Source: Linnemannia schmuckeri (lineage: Eukaryota > Mortierellomycota > Mortierellomycetes > Mortierellales > Mortierellaceae). Taken from it: 64,000 nucleotides of DNA. The notes beneath the pieces are model-generated. The model searched no databases, had not been told where the DNA came from, and saw only the letters and a program-made list of their open reading frames with translations. Below are positions 25,101-35,577 of the stretch, piece by piece; within the stretch, counting starts at the first letter, position 1, and every line of letters starts with the position of its first letter. The stretch lies in the NCBI GenBank assembly GCA_029449235.1, contig JANATG010000003.1, positions 496,001-560,000 on the forward strand, given 5' to 3'. A program made the position numbers and the translations under genes.

Positions 25101-25536
25101 GTCTTGACCGTGTTCACCTTCTCCACCGCCTGTGGACCGTCGATGTATAGAATCATGTTGAGTGTGTTTCCGAACCGCTCAATATCCTTCTCCAGAATCC
25201 TGTGTGCTTCCTCGTCGGACTTCTTGGAGTATGCATCTTGAATGACGCGGTAACAGTTAGCCATGATGTCGAAGCGGCGTGTTCCGGTTGTGAGCGATGC
25301 GAGGACTGAGAGGTAGAATGAAACGGGATTGTAGCCCTTCCTGCGAATGAAAGGATACCAGTCGACGAGTCCCATGGTGATGAATCATGCGTTTTTGGGG
25401 CTGGAAGAAAGTAATGCTGAAATTGGCAAGAGTAGAGAAAAGGTTGGCTAGGGGAAACGCGAGCTTAAAAGTGTCGCTGCCTTATTGCCCACCTTTCTAA
25501 ATGCTTATTTTCCACAATAATGGCGGCCAATGAGAG

Positions 25537-25571
25537 AATTATGGCGCCCATTGTCCTGTTTCCAAAAGGCC
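25537..25571 (-). repeat. Right terminus of the XPG-Fanzor element: TIR plus 8-bp TSD
   Basis: TIR 25537-25563 followed by the TSD AAAAGGCC at 25564-25571. The terminus is 116 bp before the RPN13 start codon, so sequence upstream of RPN13 beyond that point is transposon-derived. Confidence 0.88.
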
Positions 25572-25679
25572 CTGTGACGTCATTGAAAAGACTTTTCCAC
25601 ACACGCGTAAAATCCTAAGGTCGCGGTTTCTTTTACTTATTTGCTTTATCATACTCACACACTCAAAACCTACACAGCC

Positions 25680-27186
25680 ATGGCATCAGCAACAAAGCTG
25701 CCCCTCTTAGAATTCAAAGCAGGCCGCTGCTTCAGGACCATAGGAACCGACACCGTCAAGCCGGACCCTACCAAAGGGTAAAACCAATTGCCATGCCATC
25801 TCCCTTACCGTCCCAGCTCATTCCGAATGCCACAGACTACTTTTGTTTCAACAAGCCTTCTACCAGACTCTAACTTATTGCCTCACTCTTTCCCTCCACA
25901 TAATCAGGCTGGTATATCTTGAGGAGGAGGACGGTCTGATGCACTTTTTCTGGAAGAACAGGACGTCTGGCGAAATTGAAGACGTAAGCAACATACTAGG
26001 CAACCTCGCCGTCGTTGCGCACAATTGACAACCTTGAACGACATCTTCAAGAATCAATTTCTCACTCGCAGAACTTATGTTACGGGTACATCTAGGACCT
26101 GATCCTGTTCCCGGGGGATGCAGAGCTGATCGCAGTGCCCCAATGCACAACAGGACGAGTCGTCATGCTCCAATTCAAATCGTCCTCACAGAAACTGTTC
26201 TACTGGCTTCAGGAGGCTAGCACTGCACGGGACCGGATCATCTTGCAGCATGTCAATTCTTTGATCCATTCACAGGATGATGATGAAGAGGAATATCTGG
26301 ATGAGGATGCTGCCATGGAAGATGTTGAAGGTACTGTAAGGGCTTCTTGAGACAGGGCAGATTGCATGCGTTGTCTTGCCGGCGGCTATTCGTCAATTGG
26401 CAGAAGTTTTGGGAGCTAAGCTGATAGAATTGCTTACGTTATTTACTTGAATAGCTGCTCCAGCATCGGAGTCAGCAGCGGCTATTGCGCCATCAGCAGC
26501 CTTTGCTCCTGCAGCACCCGTTTCTTCTTCGACTACTAACCCCAGCACCACAGCTCCCGCCGCCGCAGCAGCTGGCGGTGGTTCTGCCTTGACGGCACAA
26601 CAAATGGATCAACTGCGCCATCTTCTCGGAGGCCTTCAAGTACCTCGTAAGTCACGCACTCCACCAGGTTACACTTCGGCCTCGTCGACAAACACTCCCG
26701 CGAACAGGGCATGATTTAACCTCCCATTCCTCCCACGCTCATTTACCTCATTGCTAGAAGCGGCACAGAGATCAAATCTTCGTCTGGATCACATTCTAAC
26801 CCCAGGATCAGTGGCACCACTACTTAACAGCCCCGAAATCTGTGCAGCACTCTTCCCACACCTACCAGAATCGTCCGAGAGAACACCAGAGGAGATTCAG
26901 GCTATTGTTCGGACCCCTCAGTTCTCACAGGCTTTAGTATCCTTGAGCACTGCACTGGAGTCGGGCCAATTAGGTCCGCTGTTGAGACAGTTTGGCTTGG
27001 GTCCTAATGCTGGCAATGGTAAGGAGATTCTGGATCGTTAGGAGTGATGTGAAGAAACTTTTGATTTCGCTTTATGCATTGATCACTAATGGGCTGTTAA
27101 ATTTTGGCTTTCTTTTGAACTGTTTGATAGGTGTAGAAGGGTTCCTGAGTGCAATTCAAGAGCAGGTGAAGAAGGACAAGAAGTAA
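25680..27186 (+). CDS. RPN13: Proteasome ubiquitin receptor RPN13/ADRM1
   Basis: Six exons: 25680-25777, 25908-25983, 26096-26330, 26455-26646, 26758-27018, 27131-27186; 305 residues. The N-terminal Pru domain is recognisable (LLEFKAGRC, VYLEEEDGLMHFFWKNR, LILFPGDAEL, RVVMLQFKSSSQKLFYWLQE). An acidic stretch DDDEEEYLDED and an Ala/Ser/Pro linker follow, then a C-terminal DEUBAD region (LDHILTPGSVAPLLNSPEI...). Family knowledge: the Pru domain binds ubiquitin and Rpn2 in the 19S particle, and the DEUBAD domain binds the deubiquitinase UCH37. Yeast Rpn13 lacks the DEUBAD domain; this protein has the animal-like full architecture. A transposon ends 116 bp upstream. Confidence 0.95.
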
Positions 27187-27382
27187 TACAATGTCTCTTC
27201 ATGATAGTCTTCAATGAACAAGCAATAAACGGGATATATTTCTGGAAAACGTTCAATGCTAATGATGATTTATATTTCGGACTTTCAATGTATGTTTCTT
27301 CATCTACGATTTCATTCTCATCGACACCCAAATCCAGGAGTTCTTTTTCATTTTTTCATAACACTCCTCTCTTATGGTTTCT

Positions 27383-29455
27383 TCAAGGCCGATTTGGAGA
27401 CTCCTCTAATCCCATCGCAAACCGCATAATCTCGTTCTTGATGGGTCCCATCTTGTCAACAGCAGTGAGTCCCAGTGAACGCGCCCAGACAACGGGGCCG
27501 AAATCGGTGTTATACAGCTTGGAGAGCTTGTCGACCGTGCCCAGCATGGCCAAGTTTGGCAGAAAGCGCTCGCTCGAGTATGGAGTCAACGAGTGGATGT
27601 TTCCTATTAGTGTCGTAAGGAAAGGTTGGTGGTACAAAGGTTAGGTTTCTGTCGGAGGATGGAATAATTTGCGTTGGAATAATTTGATTTCTACATGATA
27701 GTGAGTTTCTGTATTTGGGTTTACCGATGTCGGATCCGCTGAGGAGACTCGTTTCAACGACACGAGCAAGGCACTCGACATCAGCCAGACCCTGATTCAA
27801 TCCCTGACCGGCAAGAGGGTGGACAGTATGAGCAGCATCTCTAAGGACGATTGAAACGGGACAGGTAAGTGCACATATTCTCAGCACGAATGCTTACATG
27901 CAATGACGTGGAAACAACCAATCGGCATACCCGACAAGGACAACGCGATCCTCAACATAGCTGCTCGAGTTCCTCATCCTCAAGGGGAAAGGAGCTCGGG
28001 TGTTTTCCTGGACGTCAACAACTCTTGGAGGTTTGGCTTCACCCTGAAAGCTGTTTCCACGGACCATAGTCTGAGATGCCTCCTGGTCATGAACACTCGT
28101 CCTCCACTCAATCTCCTTCTGAAAGTCAATGAGGGGTTGGCCATCGGGTCCAATGCTCTTGTACAGATACTCGAGTTCTGCAGGGCTGGCGCTGAAGGCT
28201 GCGTTAACGAGTGCGCAAAAGTCGCGAGCGGGCAACTTTTTGAGATCCTGGGCAATCTGGGGAGTTGTCGACCAGACCAAACTTGCGTATCCATTGTTTA
28301 ACTAGATCAGAAATATTTTCGTGAAACAAAGCGATTAACGACTTTTGACACACATAGCAGCAAGTAAATACGCGAGGATCATGACGCGCAAGTTTGTGAT
28401 TTATCACTTACAGGCAACATGGCGACGGGTCCGGTAGGCAAAAACCTCTGCCAGGCGATTCCCTTGCCCTGTCCTGGCGCTGTCGAGGTCGAAGGATCGA
28501 TCTGGAGGGTAGCGACCAGACCGAACTGTGAGTAATCCCATCCAAGAGACTCAATCTTGGCAAACGATCTGACGGGAGAGTTGACACCGTCCGCACCAAC
28601 CAACAGCCTCGTCACAAGGGTCTTGCCGTTATCCAATCGAACAGAGGGCCAGTCTCCCTGAGGCAACTGCGCAGCTTCGCCCTGCTCAGTAGTGATTCCC
28701 TGCACCTTGGTCTTTTCAAAAACATCCAGCTTGACTCCACGGGCCTGGTGACCTACAAGCTGCTTCTGCAGTCCGTACTGGACATGCAAGTTCTCTGTCA
28801 TCCATGCCAAGGGCGAAGCCTCCTTGCTGTTGCCCAAAGTCTCCTGGGTAGTGTTGTTGACGCCAGATGGGTTTGGGACATTTCCTGAAAAGACCTGGTG
28901 CAGGAAACTAGACTGGACACCGTCCACATTGGCAGCATCAAATGTAATCCTGGCACCACTGACTCCATCCCAGACCTGCATCCCTTCACAGGCGGCAACT
29001 CGTGACTCGTCCAGCTCCGACCAGACACCAATCTTCTTCAAGAAAGCGACAGACTTGGGTGTGAGGGAAGAAACGCGATTAGAATATTGATCGGGACGGG
29101 GGGACCACTTGATATGGTTGCTGAGATCAAAGGCCTCAATCAGCGCGATTTTCAATGTGCTGGACGCCTTATTGGACGCTAAAGTTTAGAGAGACGGCAT
29201 CATATGTTAGTTTGGAAACTGTATTTTTTATATTGGCAGTTGGTATCACTACTGAATGGACAACATACCAAGGGCACAGGCCAAGGCACTTCCGGCAATG
29301 CCTCCCCCAACGATAACGACATCGTATTCCTCCGTTGTTGCTGCTGCCTTTGCCTCTGTCGATTGGAAGCGAATGGCAGCCATGGGCTGGTGAAGGCGGG
29401 AGGACAATGGGCTACGGATCCCTGTCCTTGCGGCGCGAGCGAGCAAACTTGACAT
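27383..29455 (-). CDS. COQ6: Ubiquinone biosynthesis flavin monooxygenase COQ6
   Basis: Five exons on the minus strand: 29455-29269, 29178-28412, 28301-27931, 27840-27725, 27603-27383; 553 residues. Seen: an N-terminal basic presequence (MSSLLARAARTGIRSPLSSR), the FAD Rossmann motif VIVGGGIAGSALACALG, LLVGADGVNSPVR and VGDAAHTVHPLAGQGLNQGL, the signature of the UbiH/COQ6 hydroxylases. It adds the C5 hydroxyl in coenzyme Q synthesis, on the matrix face of the inner mitochondrial membrane, receiving electrons from ferredoxin in other fungi. It is longer than yeast Coq6 because of an insert around residues 160-200. It converges with RPN13 and diverges from DMC1. Confidence 0.95.
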
Positions 29456-29844
29456 TGCTGGTTATGAATCGACACTGAGTCTTGTTGTTGATATAGTTGT
29501 TGATGTGAGGTTGGACTGTGTGTTTAATGTGTGGGCGTGTAAGTGAAGACGGATGTGTGTTACGGAATTGTGAAAAAAAGACAAGGGGTGGTGTGGAGCC
29601 CTTTCCTCCGTCCCCCTTTTGACTTTTGTACGTCCACTTTCACACGCACGCGAGAACCACCGGAGCGACAGTCACAGACACGGACACAACAAATTAGAGG
29701 CACAAAAATGGAGGACGTGCTCATTTTTTTCATTTCTTTCAGTCGTTCCCACCTTAGCTCTTACAATAAAACCATCTGGCCTTTCCACCCCCACAACTAC
29801 TGCTCATTACTGTATCTACACTTGAAGCTCTGTCGATCGTCACC
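29456..29844. promoter_or_regulatory. Shared divergent promoter region of COQ6 and DMC1
   Basis: 389 bp separate the two start codons. The DMC1 side is CA/CT-rich with an AATAAAAC stretch at about 29765. No other gene fits in the gap, so any regulatory sites for both genes lie here; specific factor sites cannot be named. Confidence 0.5.
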
Positions 29845-31772
29845 ATGTCCATGGACCAAGTTGTCCGCGACAAGAACGACCCCATCGAAGAAGATGAGGA
29901 GGAGGTACACTCTGCTTACGTTCTTGTCTCTGTCAGTCGCTTTGAAGGTTGACTTTTCCTGCCAGCTGCACAGAGAAACTAAGAATACCCTCCTTATCTT
30001 CTTCTGCCTTTCTTTCCTTTTCTTTGCTTTATCCACATCGGTCCACGAATCACAGGAGCTCTTCTTTACTGGTAACGCCCCCACCTGCTCTCTCTGTCGC
30101 TACCAAAATCGCCGTGAATCGTTGAACCTTAAGTGCAAATTTGGTGGCGTATAGGACATAACTTACCAAAACCCCCTTCTCGCGGTGTTCTTCTCTATCT
30201 CTTACAGATGTCGATGAGCTCCAGAACCACGGTATCAACGCTGCCGACATTACCAAGCTCAAGCAAGCAGGTATCTGTACCATCAAGGTATGTTTCTCTC
30301 TTGTTTTCATTTTTCTTGCCTTCGTTGACTTGACTCTATCGTGATCGCGGGATACCTAACAAACATCACTTAACTTTATCCTTTAGTGTGTTCAAATGAC
30401 GACCAAGAAGAACTTGTGCCGCATCAAGGGATTCTCAGAGGTGAGCCTCGATCTCATCAACTGAGAGCCAGATTGTTCTAAGATCTCATCCAAATTATAT
30501 TCACGAACGCTACTTCCTCATATTCACCAATAGACCAAGGTCGAGAAGCTCAAGGAGGCAGCAGCCAAGCTTCACAACGCCTCGTTCATCACTGGCCTTG
30601 AGTACAGAGTTCAGCGCAAGAAAGTCTTGACCATCTCCACCGGCTCCAAGCAACTGGACGAGCTCATCGGAGGTAAGCACTGTCACTCTCAAATTTGACT
30701 CGAAGGATGAGCTCTCGCGCCTTTTCCTTGTCGAGACTTACGCGTTCAGCCTTTTGTTATATTATTTCTAGGTGGTATTCAGACAATGGCGATCACGGAG
30801 GCGTTTGGCGAGTTTCGAACGGGCAAGACTCAGATCGCGCACACTCTCTGTGTGGTCGCTCAGCTCCCCCTCCAGATGGGCGGAGGCAACGGCAAGGTAA
30901 CCATTTGATTGCAATTATTTTGGTCGCAATGAGAAATCGGGAATAGGCTTAACCTTTGTGCACAACTAACCCACCTTCCGCCTCCCTGATATGGCTAGGC
31001 TGCCTTTATAGACACTGAGGGAACGTTCCGCCACGAGAGAATCAAGTCGATTGCCGAGCGCTTTGGTATCGACGCTGAGGCTGCCCTTGAGAACATTCTT
31101 GTTGCTCGTGCTTACAACTCAGAGCATCAAATGGACCTTATAACCGAGGTTGCTGCACGCTTTGCTGAGGAAAGAGGCATATTTCGACTTTTGGTAAGCT
31201 ATCCGATCCATGTCTTCCTTCTGAGAGACTCGCAGGAGAAGAAACATCGGTCCTTAGCATTAACTCTATTCGATATCTCTATCTCTGTTCCTGTTTAACC
31301 TCCATAGGTGATTGACAGCATCATTGCTCTCTTCCGAACCGACTTTTCTGGTCGAAGCGAATTGTCCGAGAGACAACAGAAGCTGAATCAGATGTTGAGT
31401 CGTCTTGTCAAGATCGCCGAGGAGTTCAACATTGCTGTCTACCTGACCAACCAGGTCCAGTCAGACCCAGGTGGAGGCCTCACCTTTGTCGCGGATCCCA
31501 AGAAGCCTGTTGGTGGCCACATCATGGCCCATGCTTCGACGACTCGCCTTTATCTTCGAAAGGGTCGAGGTGAAGAGCGTATCGCCAAGGTCTACGACAG
31601 TCCCGATGTTCCTGAGGCTGAAGCTCGTAAGATTAATATATTTGCAGGGAATGCGGAGAGATGTTTTACGCTTACTTTCTGACAACGTTACTTGTTTACT
31701 CTTCTCTCTTACTCATGTCAATTCAATTTAGCCTACGCCATTTCCGCAGGAGGCATCGCTGATGTCAGCTAA
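29845..31772 (+). CDS. DMC1: Meiotic recombinase DMC1
   Basis: Nine exons: 29845-29904, 30056-30071 (16 nt only), 30208-30287, 30387-30440, 30534-30672, 30772-30896, 30999-31193, 31308-31626, 31732-31772; 342 residues (yeast and human are 334-340). Seen: DVDELQNHGINAADITKLKQ, TTKKNLCRIKGFSE, Walker A GEFRTGKTQ, Walker B LLVIDSIIALFR, and the DMC1-type C-terminus NQVQSDPGGG...ADPKKPVGGHIMAHAS. The SMAITEAFGEF-like block and the QNHGINAADI segment favour DMC1 over RAD51. It forms filaments on single-stranded DNA and catalyses interhomologue strand exchange in meiosis. An intact copy implies sexual capacity. Confidence 0.95.
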
Positions 31773-32178
31773 ATACTGCGAAAGCAAATTCGGCTGTGAC
31801 CCCTGTCATCTCAATTTGCGCCGCGGTCGTGATCTTTTTCACACCTTGATTTTTTTTCTTTCTTGCTGCCTTTATGTATTTTGTACAGCCTTTTGTTTAC
31901 GCCGTTGGCAATCCTCTCCTCCCTCATTGTCCCTTCAACTTCTGCTCCAATTCAACTCTCAACAGACTAGGCTGTCCACCCTCCCTAGACCACACTTCTT
32001 TTTTCTAGGACCGCTTCGCCTTTTTCTTCCACGTGATCAATGTACTCTGCAGTCACTACAAAATAAGATAGCTTCAAAAAAAAAAGAAACAAAGTTCAGA
32101 AGGTGCATCTCTTTCAAATTTCACACATTTCACCTCCTCTCCCTACTTTTTACATTCGCACACATCCTACCCTCTGCA
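31773..32178. other. Intergenic, promoter side of the REX1-type gene
   Basis: 406 bp of CT-rich sequence between tandem genes, with no supported reading frame. It contains the DMC1 3' UTR and the leader of the exonuclease gene. Confidence 0.5.
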
Positions 32179-34795
32179 ATGGTCAAGAAACGCAAATTCG
32201 CATCCGGAGTCTGGAAGGAAGAAGCATTCCGAGAATCGACAGCTGATTCGTCAGGCACCAACGAGACACAGGAGACAGACGAAAGTGGCGCGGGCGATAA
32301 CAATGTTATGCCTGTAGATCAAGATACGACTACTACAGAGGCACTAGTTGCTGCTGTTGTGGAAGTCTCAACCCTCGAGGAAGATGATGCTGTAGAAACA
32401 CCTGAGAAGAAGCAAAAGATTGAAGGTAGTGACAGTGCTGGTGAGTAGACATCCGACCGTCCCTTTGTGGCTCCTTTATGGCTCCTTTGTGTCTTTGTTC
32501 TAATTGATGATGTCAACTGTGGTATCGACCGTAGTACTGACCAAGAAAACTCTTTGTCGCATGATCCGGTGATTCGGCAATTAGGTGCAGTCACACCTGC
32601 GGATACGATGACAAAGGAAGAGAGGAGGAAGCTCAAGAAAGAAAAGAAGAAGCAGGCTAGTTTGACGCAGCTTGATGGAGGTCGGCCGTCGATCCTCCTC
32701 AGTCGCAACTACCACATGAAACTTAAGCTCAAGGTACTACCAGGACTACGATTTTGCTGATCGGACAAATTGGGGAAGCAGTGGGCAATTTTGGCAGGCT
32801 ATTCTTCATTTGCTCACGCCTTGACTCCTTGCATTCTTCGATCTTGATTATAGGACCTGCGCGACCTACTTGTGTACCTGTTGACAGAGACCAAGACACT
32901 ACCATGGATAATGGTCAAGAACAAATTCAACATTCAAAAAGTTGTTCTTCTTTATGTCGGAGGTCTGGACCCTTCATTTTTTGGAATTGACTATAAGGAT
33001 GAGGATGCGACAGCACCTGTGGCATGGGCATCGACTGCGACAGAAGGACCTATCACGGAGATGACGAACTTAAAGAGATTTTTTGATGTTGTGAGTCCCA
33101 TGAAGGCTGGAGGCGAAAAGAACAAGATATACTCACCTGTCAGTCAGATCCTCAATATCCCCTTGAGTAACACGGAGAAGGTCAAGCGCGAAGCTGCAAG
33201 AGCCAAAGGTATTCTACCTCATTTTCGACTACGAAGGTCTTTTCGGAGCACATAGATGACAAATATTGGTCACTCCTCATGGCACCCGACTGACATATTG
33301 TCTTCGCTTTTACTCTTAGCACGAGTACCGGATTTGAAGAGGGATGGGTACATGCTGACAGCTCAGGAGATGCAGGAACTAGAATTTCCTCTCCCGACCT
33401 ATATGACTGGTGACGCTTCAGAACTTAAGGCTAACTGGATTGAGACGGATCAACTTGCCAACCCAGTCTCTCCGGACAAACGGAAACTGGTCGCCATGGA
33501 CTGTGAGATGGTAGGGGACCCTTTTCGATCGTAATGGCCCAATGTTTGTTGCGATTCATTATTATATTCAGAGACAGAAGTTAACGTGCTAAATTGCTTT
33601 CTGCTTTAACATTTGTAGTGTCTTACCGAGCAAGGATCAGAGTTGACGCGTATCACACTTATCGGCGAGGACGGGAAAGTTATTTACGACGAGCTGGTCT
33701 TGCCGACCAATCCCATTACGGACTATCTGACCAAATACTCGGGAATGACAGCAGAACGGCTTAGTGGCGTCACGACGAGGCTTGTCGACGTTCAAAAGAA
33801 GCTGAAGGAACTTATCAACTACGACACTATTCTTATTGGACACTCCCTTGAGAACGACATGAAGGTTTTGAAGGTATGTATTTTTGTCCGCATGACGGAT
33901 ATTTTATTTCCTGATCTAATTAACGTGATTTGTGTAACAAAGATCTCACGCCAGCGCATTTATTTTTGTTTTTTCTTTTCATGGCTGATAGTTTGCACAT
34001 CCATTCATTATCGACACGGCAAGGACATATCATCATACCCGAGGACCTCCCTCTCGACCCTCATTGAAATGGCTGGCGCACAGATGGCTCGAACGTAAAA
34101 TTCAGAATGGAGGCGACAACGGACATGACTCTATCGAGGATGCTCTCACGTGCTTGGACCTCATCAAACTCAAGATCAAGAATGGACAAGGCTTTGGCGA
34201 ATACTACAACGATCAAGAATCAGTTTTTTCTAGGATCAGACGATACACCAAGCCCAGGACATCGGCGGTGATTGACGATGAGTCTGTCGTCAACTACGAG
34301 GATGCTACTGCATTTGTCAAGACGACCAGCGATGCCGAGGTTGTCGCTGCTCTTCCTCAAGCCATGAAAGATCATCATTTTGTTTGGGCACGGCTTCGGG
34401 ATCTGGAGATCAACTATGGCAAACCTGGACCGAATGTGTCAACTGGATCAGGGCACCACCCAGACCAAGGGCGGGCGGCTTTTCTGTCGTACGAGAATCG
34501 TATTGATGCGACAGAAGAAGAGGTTCGGGAGGCGGCTCGGAGCGTTGACAAGAGTCTTGCGACCATCGTGGAGGCAATGCCGCCTAACACGGCTTTTTTG
34601 GTGACGAGCGGGCAAGGCGATCCACGGGAGATGCTCAAGTACCAGGAGCTCCAGAGGAGGTATCAGGCGCTGTACAACACTGTGAGCATCAGTGCAATTG
34701 CCAAAGAGAATCGGTTTGATGATGAGGCCCAGGCAGCTCTTGAGCTTGGTGTCGAGCGGGCCAAGAACGGAGTGTGCTTCTTTATGGTTAAGTAA
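32179..34795 (+). CDS. REX1/REXO1-type DEDDh 3'-5' RNA exonuclease
   Basis: Six exons: 32179-32440, 32546-32733, 32854-33208, 33320-33510, 33619-33873, 33992-34795; 684 residues. The exonuclease domain shows all DEDDh motifs: MDCEMC (Exo I; split by an intron), ILIGHSLENDM (Exo II) and HDSIEDA (Exo III). A basic/acidic N-terminus (MVKKRKFASG, PEKKQKIEG) looks nuclear. Family knowledge: Rex1 trims the 3' ends of 5S rRNA and tRNAs and processes 5.8S precursors. The exon 2 acceptor was chosen at 32544-32545 because the nearer AG gives an immediate stop. Confidence 0.9.
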
Positions 34796-35187
34796 CTTTT
34801 GTCCTGATCTTTGATGACAGCTGCGTCATAAACAATCAACCTCCTAGAAACAAGCTCTTTGTACCTGAATTAGTGAAGTCTATTGGCCTGTGTGCATCAA
34901 TTGCAGAAAACGCAGGCTTGAATGTTTTTGTTCTGAAGGAGCACGGGAGGACAAGTCACTCTGTTACTTCCCTTTGTGCCCTGAATCCACAAATGGATTA
35001 CGCGACGCTAAGGAGTGTATAAAAGTCATGCCTCGCCTTCGCGTCTTTCCTTTTCTTCTCTGCTTCCTCGACCTCACACTCAAAACCATCTTTCTCGGAC
35101 TCTCTCAGAGCAAGCTTCTTGCCCCTCTTCCTCCGCTACCAGCACCACCACCACCACCACCATCACTCGCCAGCTCTCACTCCCACT
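34796..35187 (+). other. Intergenic with promoter of the first Cys-rich family gene
   Basis: The 3' UTR of the exonuclease gene, then a TATAAAA box (35018-35024) and a CT/CACCAC-rich leader. Nothing else is seen. Confidence 0.5.
35018..35024 (+). promoter_or_regulatory. TATA box of Cys-rich family gene 1
   Basis: TATAAAA, 170 bp before the ATG at 35188, in the setting GTGTATAAAAG. The same box precedes several other members of the family (36844, 57794, 61723). Confidence 0.6.
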
Positions 35188-35577
35188 ATGGGTCTCATCC
35201 GCAAGCTCTCGAACACCTTCAAAAACGTAACGGGCAACGTGATGGACGGCCGAAAGGACAAAAAAGAAAAGGAGCAAAAACAAATCGAAAAGCAGGAAAA
35301 GAAGGCCTTTCTCGCCACTTCTACTAACACCACTACCGCCACCAACGACAGCACATACGACGACGCGTCCGACTCTGATAACGCCTCGGATAGTCATCTT
35401 CGTGGCGAATGTTGCGTTCGTTGCGCGAACTACCATGTCGCGACTTGGTGTGTCACTTGCGAGGTTTGCTCCGCTTGTTGTGATAATGTCAAGCACCACA
35501 AGCCGAAGAATTTTGTGGAGGCAGAGGAGGCTGCGGCTGCGAGAATGTCGCGTCGCTCCAACAGTGCTAGCTTCTAG
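35188..35577 (+). CDS. Small Cys-rich WC-motif family protein 1 (intact)
   Basis: Single exon, 129 residues, not assignable to a family I know. The N-terminus is basic with many Lys (KDKKEKEQKQIEKQEKK, helix-prone), a Ser/Thr/Asp-rich middle follows, and the C-terminus holds CVRC-x7-WCVTC-x2-C-x2-CC, which looks like a compact zinc-binding fold. No signal peptide or membrane segment. The shared C-terminal pattern links it to frames at 36992, 37885, 57889, 58865, 59793, 60832 and 61888. The function is unknown; nuclear or cytosolic metal- or protein-binding is only a guess. Confidence 0.7.
   Translation: MGLIRKLSNTFKNVTGNVMDGRKDKKEKEQKQIEKQEKKAFLATSTNTTTATNDSTYDDASDSDNASDSHLRGECCVRCANYHVATWCVTCEVCSACCDNVKHHKPKNFVEAEEAAAARMSRRSNSASF

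Larger units (their letters stand above)
20685..25375 (-). pseudogene. XPG/FEN1-like nuclease - Fanzor RuvC nuclease fusion, inactivated
   Basis: N-terminal part (25375 downward): MGLVDWYPFIRRKGY with the FEN1-type Met-Gly start, LYIDG at residues 76-80, E164-A-D166 and SKDSD with D183 and D185, spaced like the FEN1/XPG metal ligands. A linker follows (exons near 24545-24302, 24206-22988). The C-terminal part is a Fanzor/TnpB-type RuvC nuclease: TLTLDGGKACVVG (first Asp, codon 22228-22230), FRFHRWLEGEK, LIGVGLGKF without the canonical second-motif Glu, LNEYYTSKKCPHC with an alternative Glu (21087-21089) beside a CxxC...CxxC zinc ribbon, and YHHRDVMAAEN (last Asp, 20985-20987). Lesions: a frameshift near 24770; an in-frame TAG at 23922-23924; three copies of a 20-bp unit (22061-22120) that shift the frame by 40 nt; a solo LTR (21642-21912); and a frameshift near 21325-21340. 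Introns with good GT/AG borders remain, e.g. after KARSLGY. Active relatives are expected elsewhere in the genome. Confidence 0.85.
20566..25563 (-). mobile_element. TIR-flanked DNA transposon carrying an XPG-Fanzor fusion gene
   Basis: Both ends carry a 27-bp inverted repeat (20566-20592 and 25537-25563; 22 of 27 positions identical, with an identical inner core GGGCGCCATAATT). Directly outside both ends is the same 8-bp direct repeat AAAAGGCC (20558-20565 and 25564-25571), a target-site duplication. The only gene inside runs on the minus strand from 25375 to 20685. No separate transposase is visible, so it either moves by an enzyme supplied elsewhere or by something not recognised here. An 8-bp duplication is usual for hAT and some other superfamilies, but the termini are not diagnostic. 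The insertion separates ERG1 from RPN13, which would otherwise be about 160 bp apart. The copy is decayed (see the pseudogene entry). Confidence 0.88.
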
